Part shown: positions 23,901-35,133 of the stretch, in pieces
Numbering within the stretch: position 1 is the first letter of the stretch
Layout of the letters: each line of letters begins with the position of its first letter
Source: Calocera cornea HHB12733
Lineage: Eukaryota; Basidiomycota; Dacrymycetes; Dacrymycetales; Dacrymycetaceae
NCBI GenBank assembly: GCA_001632435.1
Contig: KV423916.1
Location: 248,001-312,000, forward strand
Length of the DNA stretch: 64,000 nucleotides
Reading direction: 5' to 3'
Notes under the pieces: generated by a model
Database searches by the model: none
What the model saw: only the letters and a program-made list of their open reading frames with translations
Told to the model about the DNA's origin: nothing
Position numbers and translations under genes: made by a program

Positions 23901-26032
23901 ATGCCTAAGACACCTACGCAGAAACGTTCGAGGACTCGACGTGGTCACATCGACCCTGAAGGCCAAGAAGAACCTTGGTGTTGGAGTCCGGAGACCCATG
24001 GCCGACGGCAAATGACCATCACAGCAGATGCAAACCGAATCGGCGCCAACTCACCTGAGTCTCACTCACAATCTCAGACACAGTCTCAAGCCACTCGTGC
24101 GTCGCAGGACTCACTCTCCAGCCTCAACATGTCCTTGTCGGGGTTGCAAGCACCGTCTGCTGCCCGCATACAGCCTGCGTCGCGACTGTCTGAAGCACAG
24201 GCAACAACACAACTTACGAGTTCAGCTCCCCCGAAGATCCGCAAGCAGCCTGCTTTGCGACCGTCTGAAGCACAGGGAACGTTGCAACTCGCACGTTCTC
24301 AGACTGTTGCCGCAAGCCAAGCTGCATCATCAGTGTCTTTGGGGTCCCAGATCTGTTCCTCAATTCCAAACCCGTCCAGGTTCTTTCCCCCAGACAAGTA
24401 CGAGAGCTATGGATTGATGAAAACGCCGCTGAGTGATGACCTTCTAGAATGCACCTCGAGTTCTTCCAGCGGTCTGGCTTTACCGAGGCGGACCTCTTCA
24501 CATTGCAGTGTCAGCTGGAAACGACGACTCTCGAACAAATGCAGACTATTCTCTACCCGATATTGTCCGAGGACGACTACGACGCTATTGTTCCCGAAGC
24601 ACCTGCTGGATTGTACGATTCACGTCTGTCACGATACCTACTAGCCCGACGCTTTGTGAAAATCATCAAAATCGATACTTCACATGATGTTCATGATCGA
24701 ATGCATCGCATCCTGAAGGGAACTCGCGCTTCAACCTGCATTTCTCGGAGTTTACCGCTATTTCCATGTCTTCAGTCCCTCGACTTGATGATCTCAAAGC
24801 CAGAACATCTCGAATACTATGAAGACTTGCTGTACGATCCGGTTCGCTCTGTCCGTCTTTCTTGCGGGAGTCCAAGGTCGTCTAGTGTTTGGACTTACAA
24901 GTTTGGCTTCTTCGTGAAGAGACTCGTGCATTGCTGGACCGTGAGACCCGAAGATAAGGCTGCATTGGCACTGTTCAGGCTTCCTGTGGTCTCATGGACG
25001 GACCGTGTTAAGGACGAAATGAAATCGATGCCGGCGTTGGCTCAGCTGACGGGGGACGACGGGCTTTTCCAACCTGACATGTTTAACATCATCAGTGCAT
25101 CAGAACGATTGGTGGAGCTCTCTGCTGAGATATCGAACTGCTCGGTGCCACGACTCGACTTGCTGCCTGAACCCCGTTCTGAATGCTTCCTCCATCTGAA
25201 GAAACTGGTTCTGGACGCAAGCCTGGCAAACATCAAAGCACTGTTCCATCAACTCGGTGCCTGCTTGGAGAGCTTGCATATCACCTCGAGTTGCAAACGC
25301 ATTGATTTCAAGGATATCCAGGACCTCATTCCCAACCAGGCTCGGTGGCTGACGAGAAATCTGGAGTCCTTCTACTTCGTCCTGGTGGAAACTGAGCGAG
25401 ACGTCGTCAAATGGGCTCCGTACGAGGCTGGACTGGACGATGTCTGGGTCAAGATCAGGGAGGGACTACCGCGGCCCACGGCGCCCGCTCCGGTCCTTTG
25501 GCGCGTGTTCTGGCCTCTTTCCAAATGCAACGGCATGCTGCACTTCACGATCCGATTCTTGTCCTGGAACCATCTCAAGCTGGACGACCAAGAGATCCGG
25601 ACGATGTCGGGCCAGTGGGAGCTTCTACAAACGCTCGACATCGCCTGGGAGCGGCGCACGCACGTTGGGTTCGACGTCTCGGGCCTGGTGGCCGAGTCCC
25701 AGCTGACGCTCGCGTGCCTCAAAGAGCTGGCGGAGAAGTGCAAGTATCTGCGCGCGGTCCGGCTCACACACGTGGACGGATCGCAAGCCCTGCCCGGTCG
25801 GGAGGAGATGAAGCACCTGCGGCGCGAGCTGCCCGTGGAGGTCGACGTGGGCTATGCGAGCTTCGGGCTGGGGGACGGGGAGGGCAACGAGCGCGCTCGG
25901 GCGCGCGAAGTCGCCTCGTATCTCTATGCGCTGTGGCCCAAGATGACGCTCCGGTGGCACGAGGACAATCGGCACTCGCTGCGCTGGAAGATGGTCGCCA
26001 ACGAGCTCGTCACGCTGGCTTGGGACTTGTAG
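23901..26032 (+). CDS. Unrecognised two-exon protein (possible LRR/F-box-like)
   Basis: About 690 residues. Exon 1 (23901-24397) encodes a basic start (MPKTPTQKRSRTRRG) and a long low-complexity Ser/Gln/Ala stretch (SQSQTQSQATRASQDS). A 50-nt intron at 24398-24447 joins FFPPDK to MHLEFFQRSGFTEADLFTLQ in frame. Exon 2 is one long frame to 26032 with repeated leucine-patterned segments (CLQSLDLMISKPEHLEYYE; ECFLHLKKLVLDASLANIK; LGACLESLHITSSC; LLQTLDIAWERR) resembling leucine-rich repeats of fungal F-box proteins. No clear F-box is present. The end of exon 2 is rich in charged residues and more GC-rich than the start. Function unknown. Confidence 0.7.
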
Positions 26033-26188
26033 AACTTAGGTAGGCTGTAGACATTCGCCCGGTCTTCGCCCGGTTTGTACACTTTCACGTCCCCAGGGAC
26101 AGTTCATCACATTAAGCAGTATCATTATCCGCACGAGCACTGTATGCCCTCTACTCTATTGTACAATCCGCCCCTCCCCCTGCCCCGG

Positions 26189-27649
26189 CTAGCTAGCAGC
26201 AGCCATCCGCCACACCAGGAGGGAGAGCACGGCCCCCGCGGCGCCCCAAGCGCGGAGCGTCGGCCCCTCCTTCCCTGCCATGTGCCAGACCGCCGGCTGA
26301 TCCGCGGATAGCTCAGCACTAGGCAGGGGCGGCACACGAGCGCTGGTTGGCCCTCCTAAGACAGGCAGTGCTGCCTCCCCTTCCCTCTCCCCCGCCAGCT
26401 CGTCCTCGTCCTCCTCGTCCTCGTCCTCCACCGCCGGCGGTAGGACCCCTTCGCCCGCCAGCTGGTCCGTACCATCCTCCGCGCGCGCGTCGGACGGCAG
26501 CACATCGACCTTTGACACGGCGCCCAAGAAGTCCGTGATCCTTACTTGGTCAAGCGGGCGCGGGTAGAGGTCGGACCGCACGCCCGCGTGGGACTTGATC
26601 AGCGCTGGGTCGAAGGTGTCGAACTGCGGTCAGAGGGATGGGTTAGTAATTAGTAACACGAGGCGAAAGAGGGAAGAGGGAGAAGGCGGAGTGAGCGGTG
26701 GGGGAGGGGCTTACGAGGTCCTTCATGGTTGCTTTGGACGTCTTGTTCTCGCCTTCCATGTACTGCAGGATGTAGTGGGTGAAGCTGTCTATGACTGCTA
26801 CACCGATGTCTGCGTCGTTGTGGTGCTGTCGCGTCGTCAGCACATTAATCCTCAAACGAAGGGCACGACCCACAGAGTACGAGTTCTCCTTGAGCTCCGA
26901 GCTCCCCGTGGCGAGGATGTTCGGCGAGTAAATCTTGCCGTACATGGTATTGGCCTGGCACGTGTCGACCATGAACAGCAGCTCGTTGTACCGGCGCTTC
27001 TGCCACATCTGCTCAAACGCGTCCGCCACGTCGAACGCCGAGATCTCCTCGTTGTCCTGGAACTTGAGGAACTCGGCCCCGCCGTGGCCGGTCATGTAGA
27101 CGAAGACGTTTGAGCGCGAGTCCGTGAGCAGGCGTTTGGACCGCGGGAGGGTCGGGGAGACGCGGCCTGCACGCAGGGTCAGCTGGGACGGGAGGGGTAA
27201 GGGAGGGTGCGGGGGGGAGGCGCACCTGTCAGCAGCCGGATAAAGTTCTCTACGGTGACCTCGTATCCCCTATAGTCGACCTCGATATTCTCGCCATACA
27301 AGTCGAGTTTCCTGTCGGCGTTGGCAAACACCGTCGCGGGGAAGTGGTTCCTGGCGTTGCATGCGGCGTCGTCCGCGAGCATGAGGATGATGTTGGAGTC
27401 TGGGATGCCGAGGCGCTTGACGGTGCGGTACATGCCGAGGGTGTTGGCCATGTGGCGGTAGTTGAACCAGTAGCGGGAGGCGCAGACGAGCACGGCCCAG
27501 TTGTTCGTGTGCTCCTGTTGCGGGGAGAAGAAGGCGGCCGCGCGCTGCTCTGCGGAGGAGGAGGCGAGCACGTGGCCCGGTGTGGTTGCTCCGGAGAGGA
27601 GGAGGAGGAGGAGGGCGAGCAGCCCAGACGGTATTCGCCCGAGCATCAT
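26189..27649 (-). CDS. GPI8: GPI-anchor transamidase catalytic subunit (Gpi8/PIG-K)
   Basis: Catalytic cysteine protease (family C13) of the GPI transamidase complex in the ER membrane, which swaps the C-terminal signal of precursor proteins for a GPI anchor. A signal peptide is visible ([20 protein letters not shown]). Diagnostic blocks follow: [59 protein letters not shown], then the catalytic His in [33 protein letters not shown] with the catalytic Cys, and [11 protein letters not shown] Glu/Asp-rich linker ([15 protein letters not shown]) and a hydrophobic C-terminal helix ([15 protein letters not shown]) finish it. Three or four short introns. Divergent from SmD1 with 243 bp between starts; converges with the preceding unrecognised gene. 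Confidence 0.95.
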
Positions 27650-27892
27650 CGTCACAGTCGGGCTTGGTGATGCTCCTCCAGGCGAAGAAGCGCCCACTGA
27701 GGCGACCCTACTAGTACCGACCGACGCGCTCTCCGCCCGCGCACGCGACACTGCCTCCGGGCGGGAGCAAACCCTGTACAAGTCACTTTGTCCGCCACTT
27801 TTTGCACCGCGCGCGCTCGTTGTTGCCCCTGCCTCATTCCCTTCACCTCCCGCCCCAGCCCTCGTCGCCCACCTCCCTTCGGACAGCGCACG
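27650..27892. promoter_or_regulatory. Divergent promoter interval, GPI8 / SmD1
   Basis: 243 bp between start codons of two divergent essential genes; both promoters must be here. GC-rich, with no TATA box recognised. Confidence 0.4.
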
Positions 27893-28691
27893 ATGAAGTT
27901 GGTCAGGTGAATATTTTTCGTCCTCTCCCGCCCACCGCCCACCCACGCCAGCCAGTGGGTGGCCTCGTGCGCACCGCCGTCCTCTGCCACCCCGGGGCGA
28001 CTCCTTTGGGCACGCCCTGCGGTGGAGTATGTATGGCCCGCTTGTTCTGCCCGTCTTTCGACGTCCCCTCTCGCCCCGGACCGGGTTCGGCCTCGCATAA
28101 CATGGCATGGCGTGACACGGTGTGGCATGGCATGGCATGCGTCTCCCTGGCTGAGTGCGCTTGTTCGCAAGACCGTTGTGCTGACGCGCTCTGTTCTCGA
28201 AACAAACAGGTTCCTCATGAAGCTCAACAATGAGACGGTGACGATCGAGCTCAAGAACGGGTCCGTCGTGCACGGGACGATCACCGGTGCGTCCCCCTCC
28301 CTCCTCTTTCCCTCCCCTGCCCTCGCCACACCCATACCCATACGCCCACCCGAGCCAAGCATGCTAACGCCCCTTTGCGTGCGTGCGTGCAGGCGTCGAC
28401 GTGCAAATGAACACGCACCTGAAGACGGTCAAGCTGAGCTCGCGCAACCGCGAGCCCTCGGCGCTCGACTCCCTCAGCATAAGGGGCAACAACATCCGCT
28501 ACTTCATCCTGCCCGACTCGCTGCCCCTGGATACGCTGCTCGTGGACGACGCGCCCAAGCCCAAGGGCAAGCGGAAGGAGTCGGACCGCGGCAGGGGCGG
28601 CGCGGCGAGGGGCGGCAGGGGCGGGGGGGATAGGGGCGGCAGGGGTGGCGGCAGGGGCAGGGGCGGGCCGAGGGGCAGGGGCAGGTTCTGA
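27893..28691 (+). CDS. SMD1: Small nuclear ribonucleoprotein Sm D1
   Basis: Core Sm-ring protein of spliceosomal snRNPs (SmD1). Exon 1 is only 14 nt (27893-27906: MKLV plus part of R). A 304-nt intron follows, long for this genome and carrying a catgg-type short repeat near 28100-28140. Exon 2 starts at 28211 with [20 protein letters not shown], the Sm1 motif, and a second intron (28287-28392) splits GTITG from [14 protein letters not shown]. The Sm2 motif is [20 protein letters not shown]. The tail has RG/GRG repeats ([20 protein letters not shown]), the usual substrate for symmetric arginine dimethylation and SMN-type binding. Length, about 118 residues, is normal. Confidence 0.96.
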
Positions 28692-28847
28692 GCGCTACCC
28701 CCGGGCAAGGCCAGGTCGGCTGAAGCGAGGAGGGGAGTCATTGGCTGCCTCCTGGCTGTAGGAGCAGGTGCGGCGATGTATTATACACGACCCTGAAAAA
28801 ATTATAGGCCATGTCTATACCGTACCCGGCTTCGCCTCACCCTCGCG

Positions 28848-30777
28848 CTACATGACGCAGCTGCCCGCCCACCGGGGGAAGGGCACCACGTCCCTCACGT
28901 TCTCTATGCCCGTCACCCAGCTCACGAGCCTCTCCCACCCGAGCCCATACCCGCCCGTCGGCACACCGCCATACCGTCTCAGATCGACGTACCAGCCGTA
29001 CTCCTCCTCGCTCAGCCCGTGCGCGGCCAGTGAGGCGAGGAGGAGGGGGAGCCGGTCCTCGCGCAGCGAGCCGCCGGCCAGCTCCCCGATGCCCGGCACG
29101 ACAAGGTCGAAGCACTCTACCGTGCCTGTCCCTTCCAGCCCAGCCCGTCCCTCCTGCACGGCCCCCTCCCGCCCGGGCGCCGTCGCGCGCATATAGAACG
29201 GCTTGAGCAGCGCCGGGTAGTGCGTTACGAAGACGGGTCCTAGGCGGGCCGCGAGCCACTTCTCGTGCTCGCTCTGCAGGGCCTTGCCCCACGCGGGGTC
29301 GTACGCGAACAGTTTCTGTTCCGGTGCCTGTTGCCCTTCCCCGGGGACTGTGGTTGCGGGTGCGGCTGAGGCTTGCGCTTCCTGCAGGAGGAGGACAGCG
29401 CGCGTGTAGGTGATGCGTTTCCAGGGCTGGGAGGCGGCGGCCTGGAGGGCGGGGAGGGAGGCTGGGGGCCGGAGGAGGCGCAGGTCGGCTTCCAAGGGCG
29501 GGGCGAGCACGCTCTGCAGCAGCCTGCGCACGCTCGCCTCCACTACGTCCATCACCGTGCCCAGCGCGCCGTCCCCGTGCGCCCCGGGGTCCAGCGGGTC
29601 CAGCCACCCCACCTCGGCCTCGAGCATGCCGAACTCGGCCAGGTGCCGGTGCGTGAGGGAAGGCTCGGCACGGAAGGCCGGGGCGAGGGTGTACACGCGG
29701 GCGAGGGCGGGCGCGAGGGACTCGAGCTGCAGCTGGGAGGAGACGGTGAGGTAGGCTGGGGTGTGGAAGAAGTCGCGCGTGTGCAGGATCGAGTGCGGTT
29801 TGGCGGCGGGCGGCGGCGGCGGCGGCGCGGCGGGTTGGCCGGCGGGGGAGGTGGGGTCTGCGCTGGGGTTGGGGGAGGCGGGGGCCGGGAGTGGCAGTTC
29901 GGAGGAGGAGGAGGAGGCGGCTGCGGGCTGAGCGTCAGCATGAGCGGCGGCATGGTCGAGCGACCAGCCTGGCTGCACGGCAAACACCTCCCCCGCGCCC
30001 TCGCAGTCGCTGCTCGTCAGCACGGGCGTAGTGACGTTCCAGAACCCGTTTTCCTGGTCCAGCGTCAGGAAGCCACGACGGGAAGGAAGCAGGCGCACGC
30101 ACCTCGAACCACGCGTGGGTCTCGCGCGCTAGGTGGTGCCGCAGGCGGAGGAGCGCGGCGAAGCGCGGCTGGCGCGCGCGGAGGTGCAGGTTCTCCCGCA
30201 GCGTCTCGGGGCGGATCTGTTTGTTCTGCAGCGGGTACGTCTGCCCGCCGTCGATGACTGTGAGCACTCTTTTTCGCGCGGATGAAGGGAGGAGGGCGGC
30301 ACGCACGTTGACATCGCACGCGCCGAGCAGCTGCACGCCCTCCCCCTCCCCTTGGCCGACCAGGAACTCGACGGCCTGGCCCTTCCCTGTGCTCTTCACC
30401 AGCCGTCCCCTGAGCCGGACGCTCGCCCCGGTGTTGAGGCCGTCGGACAGGGCCGGGGGGAGGACGACCTGGAGCGGGTGTGGGGAGGTGCCGTCGGAGA
30501 GGTGGAGGAAAGCGATGTGTTTCTGGCGGCGGAGGGAGAGGATGTGGCCGGAGATTGTGGTCAGCTGGGACGGGGCGGGGGCGGGAGCGGCGGGAGCGGC
30601 AGCGAGCGCGCTGGCCGCCGGGGACGCGAAGAGCTGCCGGATCGTCGCGGGCAGCGAGGCGAGCGGCAGCCGGCACTCCACGTGGGCTGCCGGGGCCGCA
30701 TCCCGGCTCAGCCAGCGTCGGGCGGCACACGTTCGCAGCGGGAGAGGCGGCCGCACTCGAGGGCGAGCGAGCGGCAT
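28848..30777 (-). CDS. Asparaginyl-tRNA synthetase, mitochondrial type
   Basis: Class II aminoacyl-tRNA synthetase that charges mitochondrial tRNA-Asn (NARS2/Slm5 type). The Arg-rich N-terminus (MPLARPRVRPPLPLRTCAAR) is a likely mitochondrial targeting peptide. The OB-fold anticodon-binding domain reads LTTISGHILSLRRQKHIAFL and ASVRLRGRLVKSTGKGQAVE. The catalytic core has RPETLRENLHLRARQPRFAA, VTTPVLTSSDCEGAGEVF (motif 1 region), FFHTPAYLTVSSQLQLESLA, FRAEPSLTHRHLAEFGMLEA (motif 2) and GYGLGWERLVSWVTGIENVR (motif 3 with the catalytic Arg). Poly-Ala/Pro linkers are inserted between these blocks. The ATG at 30777 is preferred over an upstream GTG in the same frame. It converges with SmD1 (156 bp between stops). 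It is the first gene outside the left inverted arm. Confidence 0.92.
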
Positions 30778-30989
30778 GAGGAGAGGAATGGGGCGGCGCC
30801 TCACGGGTGGCTGTGTTCGTTTTGAGGTGGGTCACCGAGGCCCGGAGCCACAACACTGACAATCCGCTTCACGCTTGTCCCTTTGTGCGCCTTCATCGGA
30901 CATGGCCCATGAAAGGGACCTAAACTCTACTTGACCAACGTGGCATCCGATTCATACACAACCGCAACAAGCCCACCCCTCGGCACTCT

Positions 30990-32506
30990 GCGTCGTGACG
31001 CGTCTCACCGTGACCGCAGGGCCTCTCATCGAGCGTGCAGGCTCACTGCTTGCTTGCGGGCCATCCTCCCGGCCCGCCTTGTCCTCTCTCTCCTCTCTCT
31101 TGACACCTGGGCAACTACGACTCCCATGCCTGCGCTCGCTTCTCAGTACGTTGGCTGCGACCCGCCCCCAACTCGCACCATGAGACACTTGACTCGCCTC
31201 GGCTCGACTCAGAGCTCGTCGCGCCGGGCCTTCAAGCTCTCGCGATGCAAGACCTTGTCGAGCCGCGCTCGGACTGCAAACGGCGGGCTCTGGGATGTCC
31301 TCAGGCGCAGGCCATGGCCTTCCGCCGCGCGGGCTCAAGCTGCACGTGCGACTGCGAAGCCCGCTCCCGGGTCCTCAGTCCAGACCCGACGCGGCGAAGA
31401 CGAACCTCGCGCTCCCGCCAGCTGTCCGACACAGTATGTATGTGCGTTCCCAACTGCCAACTGCCTCCCGCACCTGGATCCCGGATCCCGGATCACGCTG
31501 TCGACCGCTTCCGTCTGGAGCACAGAGCAGAGTCGGGCTTATACACCAGCAGCCTCCGCGTCGACTCGACTCGGGAATCGTCACGCTTCATACTCGTCTC
31601 GCGATGCAGAACCTCGTCGAGCTCGGGGGAGATCGGTCTGCTGAATGGCGCTCTGCGGGCTGTGCTCCGAATGGGCTTTCCGCCGGCGCGATCCAGGCTG
31701 CACGCCCGACCGCGGATCCGGAGCCCGGGCCGCTCCTGCGGTCCTTCGAGCCTCAGCACGCCGTGCTCGATCTCGGAGTCCTCAACCCGCACCGAACTGT
31801 CGACCTGTCGATACAGCTGCGCCAGCCGATGACCCGCAACTGCAGCGCTTTGCACGCCGGTCTGCTACGCCCCGCCCGCTCTCGCTCGATCCCCCCCCGG
31901 GTCCGTGCGGAGATGGTTCTCACCGGCGAACCGGGCCGACATGTTCTCTTGGCTAGGATAGCCGGTGGACGATGGCAGATGAGCAGGCCTGCCGACAAAC
32001 GTCGCGTTTGATTGCGCCCCAAACGCATTCCGTGCATTCCCAAGCGGGGTCTCTTGCGTCAGCGCCCGCAGGGTGATGCTCGATTCTTCGAACGACCGCC
32101 GGAATTGAAGGAGTATGTATCACTCTTCTTTCCGTCCTCGGAGAGGTCACTACATATCCGGCATCGCTTCTCAGCTCTTCCGCTCAACGCCTTGTTACCT
32201 AGAAATATGACTCTTCGAACCTTCGCACGGCCATGCTGCACGCCGCCCGTGATACTCGCAGTCGATCCCTACGAGCCGGCGGCAAGTCTCCGTCCCTCGA
32301 TGATGGATAGGCTATGTATGGCCTACATACCAGGCGATACGCAGAAGGACGACATCTGCTTCGAGCTGGTGACTGCGACGTACAGAGGCTACCCATCACT
32401 GGAAGGCATTGCTGTCGAAATGGGTCAACCGAGCCCGCGTTTCAGACGACAGAAAACCATCGACATCGGCCTCACACGCCGTAGCCTCAACGTGTATTGT
32501 AGTTGA
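30990..32506 (+). pseudogene. Broken copy of the right-arm F-box-like gene, with internal duplication
   Basis: Aligns with the intact minus-strand gene at 51919-53125. The last third keeps an open frame (YEPAASLRPSMMDRLCMAY; YPSLEGIAVEMGQPSPRFR) matching YEPVASLSMMYGL and CPSLEEVSLPKMGQPNLVFR of the right copy. Upstream, frames are lost. A part corresponding to the 'MDNLIELEIGLPND' segment occurs twice, once at about 31240 (gcgatgcaagaccttgtcgag) and again at about 31600 (gcgatgcagaacctcgtcgag), a partial internal duplication of about 370 bp. This segment is also richer in GC than the right copy. No translation product of normal length is possible. Confidence 0.7.
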
Positions 32507-32786
32507 TCTGTACAGTAGATCAGTGTCGCACCTCTATGCGTGGTAGGGCAGCTGTAATGACACCGTTCCAGCGCTATTTTTCCAGATCGCAAATCTGTGG
32601 GCCGCCCCGCTAGTGGTTGCGGACGGGGACCGCCGGTGCTTCTGCCGCAGTACTGTAACCGAGCGCGCGGCTTTGGACCCACTTCGGCCGCAGCTTCCTT
32701 CACTGTCCCACGACCCGCTCGGCGGTCCAGCACTTAGCGTTGGATCCCCTGGTCTCTAGAATGGGTAGAATGGTGTCCTCCGGTGC

Positions 32787-32804
32787 TGCGCATGCGCATG
32801 CGCA
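32787..32804. repeat. 18-bp alternating purine-pyrimidine palindrome
   Basis: The sequence tgcgcatgcgcatgcgca is a perfect palindrome and a strict pyrimidine-purine alternation, a class able to form left-handed Z-DNA. It lies between the two left-arm pseudogenes. No function known. Confidence 0.6.
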
Positions 32805-32879
32805 AGAGGACTTGAACGCATCTGCCTGCCAGGCAGCAGACAGGACGTACTGTACGGAGCTCGCTCGCGTTCACGCTTC

Positions 32880-34076
32880 TTTGTCTGTTGTCGGGACAGC
32901 CTGGCCTCGTCTATCATAGTCCTTGGTCTCGTCCATCTACCTTGTCTGTTGGCACGGATCCAGGTCTCTGGGTCGTATTCATGCAGCCGTTCGCATAGCG
33001 CTGTACGTGCCGTGCAGATTTCCTGCTAACGCTGGGGCAAGCCGTGGCTCATTGCATTGTCGTGTACGCGTGGCATCTGTGGGCAAGCCTATCGTTTCCT
33101 GCATACATCCTAGCGACTATCACTCAGCCTGCATCGGACGCTCTGCGCGAACACTTGTGCTCTCGCCGAGCTTCCATACGCGCGCTATGCTATGGTCTCG
33201 TCCAGACATTCGCAGAGTGGGCCGGAATATCATGTCCGGCATCGATATCGACATTCCCCAAGAACCTGGACGCGATGGAGCTTGGCAGCGTCATCTCTCA
33301 CACCAATCGATGATTCAAGAAGAGCGAAGTACTGGACGTCGTAGTCCCACCAAGACCTACTGATATCGACCTGTGTTTCTGTTGCATGCCTGGGCGCGTT
33401 ACGGGTGGTCCTGCACTTTGCCGAATGTCCTCGGCGTCCAGATGGTCATAAACGCCTTTCAGAATGTAGTGCATATGCAGCGACTCTGGAATGCAGATAT
33501 ATGGGTTTGGATGGTCCGCTGGGCAGGATATCGTGAGATGAGAAAGAGAGTGGGAGCGACCTGTAATGGCAGGGCTTGCGTTGATGTCCATCTTGGCCGC
33601 CTTTCTACGGCTCCCACCCCTCCTCCACCTCCTGATGAATTGGATTCCACCCTCTGAGTATATATGGAGCTCGTGGGCATATGTGGGTTTGGTATCTGCA
33701 TAATCGCTTATAACAATGGACGTGCTGGTCCGTGCGTTGCTCTGCGGCGGAGGCTTCCGGAAGCGCCGCCGTGGATCTTGAAACCCGTCCGTTGGAGTGC
33801 CTCTCACTCTTGCCATCTTCACCCTGTCCATTCGCTGGCGAGAGGCATCCAACACGTCTCGACCGGTTCAGCATCTTAACACCGCCGTGAAAGCACCATG
33901 CCACTTGTCTTGAGCCTGTGCGATATCCTGCCCCTTCGGTAGGAGCGATTGTCGATGTCGTGATAGCCTTATCGTCGGCCACGTCGCCGGTCACCCGACG
34001 TACGACTGAGGACGGAGGAGCATCCTGCTACAGCACTCTGTCGGATTGTGAAGCAATGTACGACCCCGACGGTTGA
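32880..34076 (+). pseudogene. Broken copy of the right-arm membrane-protein gene
   Basis: Counterpart of the minus-strand gene ending at 50334. Conserved pieces are visible in shifting frames: SSIYLVCWHGSRSLGRIHAA near 32930, CLGALRVVLHFAECPRRPDG near 33390, GICIIAYNNGRAGPCVALRR near 33690, and a final SPVTRRTTEDGGASCYSTLS near 34000 with stop at 34074-34076. The frame changes between pieces without suitable introns, and part of the central exon is deleted compared with the right copy, so it is probably not functional. Confidence 0.5.
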
Positions 34077-34495
34077 CGTCATGAGAACGTCGTGTGGCAT
34101 CGGAGGTGGTTGGTGCAGAGGATGGAACGACGGCCTGAGAGACGAGCATGTGCAGGGAGGAGTACTGCATTATCGCCCGTACGCATATGCCATACGACAT
34201 CCAGCTATCCTGTATTTATGCTATACTAGACAATGCGAATATATGCTATGCATGCTGTCCCCTTGATCTGGTGAACGACGTAGACGAATTGACGACGTTC
34301 CTGGATGTAATGAGGACTGTGCTGATAACGACCTGGCTGGCTGAGAACTTCCATCGCTCTGGCATATACTCTGTTGGACCATCGGATTCATTACTGTCCT
34401 TGATGCTGCGTACTGGACTTTGTCTGATGATTGAAATGTTGGCCAATTGCTTCTTTCCTAATCGGGAAATGGCTACCTGGGGTTGACCCAGCAGC

Positions 34496-34841
34496 ATGGA
34501 CCGGACCAACTCTGTTCATCTGGGTCTGACGGATGGTCTCGGTTGGATGATATCGCGTACAAGCTATTATGGAACTACTGCTCTGCGGCTTTGGGTCAGG
34601 CCATATGGGCTGGATGGGGATTGCTCGGGCGCGATATCCTGCCCCGGATCTTCCCAGAACAGCCAGTTCGGCATACCTCCCGCTCCCTGCCAGTACGTAC
34701 ATTCACCCAGCACCCTGATTCTCACGAAGGCTGACCCTTTCCATAGTCTAATAAGGCGTTTATCGGCGGTTATTAGCCGGCTATCGTTGGTTCGTTGACG
34801 TCTACTTCTATCATCTTCTTGAGGAGATGACAGGTGGATAG
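34496..34841 (+). pseudogene. Conserved exon pair of an unresolved gene, left copy (frameshifted)
   Basis: Matches right-arm 49568-49917. The first exon contains LGQAIWAGWGLLGRDILP and a 54-nt intron ends at ...ccatag. The second exon keeps the reading LLAGYRWFVDVYFYHLLEEM up to a stop at 34839-34841. A small deletion at aataaggcg (right copy aatatgagcg) puts the start of exon 2 out of frame. Between the arms, differences in the LGQAIWAGWGLLGRD stretch are mainly third-position, suggesting that it was coding. The gene is not recognised and its 5' part is unresolved. Confidence 0.4.
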
Positions 34842-35133
34842 AAGAGCCTAAGATAGTCAGGACACCTGACGATAGTGCCTGGGGATTGTACTCTCGATCA
34901 CGAAGTCGGACATCAACAGAATGCCCGCAGATCACACGTGCATCTGATGGATCTTACCTTCAATGACCAAGCTTCTGTGATGGGTGGACTTGCGGCGACT
35001 GCCTGCTCTCACGGACTGCTCGGACCAGATTTGCCCTGGATCCCAAGATAGCAGACAGTCTTGACATTGAATTCATTGTTACAACACGATCGATTTCTTT
35101 ACAGCAGACGGGAACTATGGCTGCTACATTGGA

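Noticed and set aside
27179..28273. 364-codon minus-strand frame extending upstream of GPI8
   Set aside because: Only the part from 27649 onward matches Gpi8; the upstream extension overlaps the SmD1 promoter, exon 1 and intron 1, and has no signal peptide.
29373..30257. 294-codon plus-strand frame, Gly-rich
   Set aside because: Antisense to the mitochondrial AsnRS catalytic region; Gly/Arg run results from GC-rich codons.
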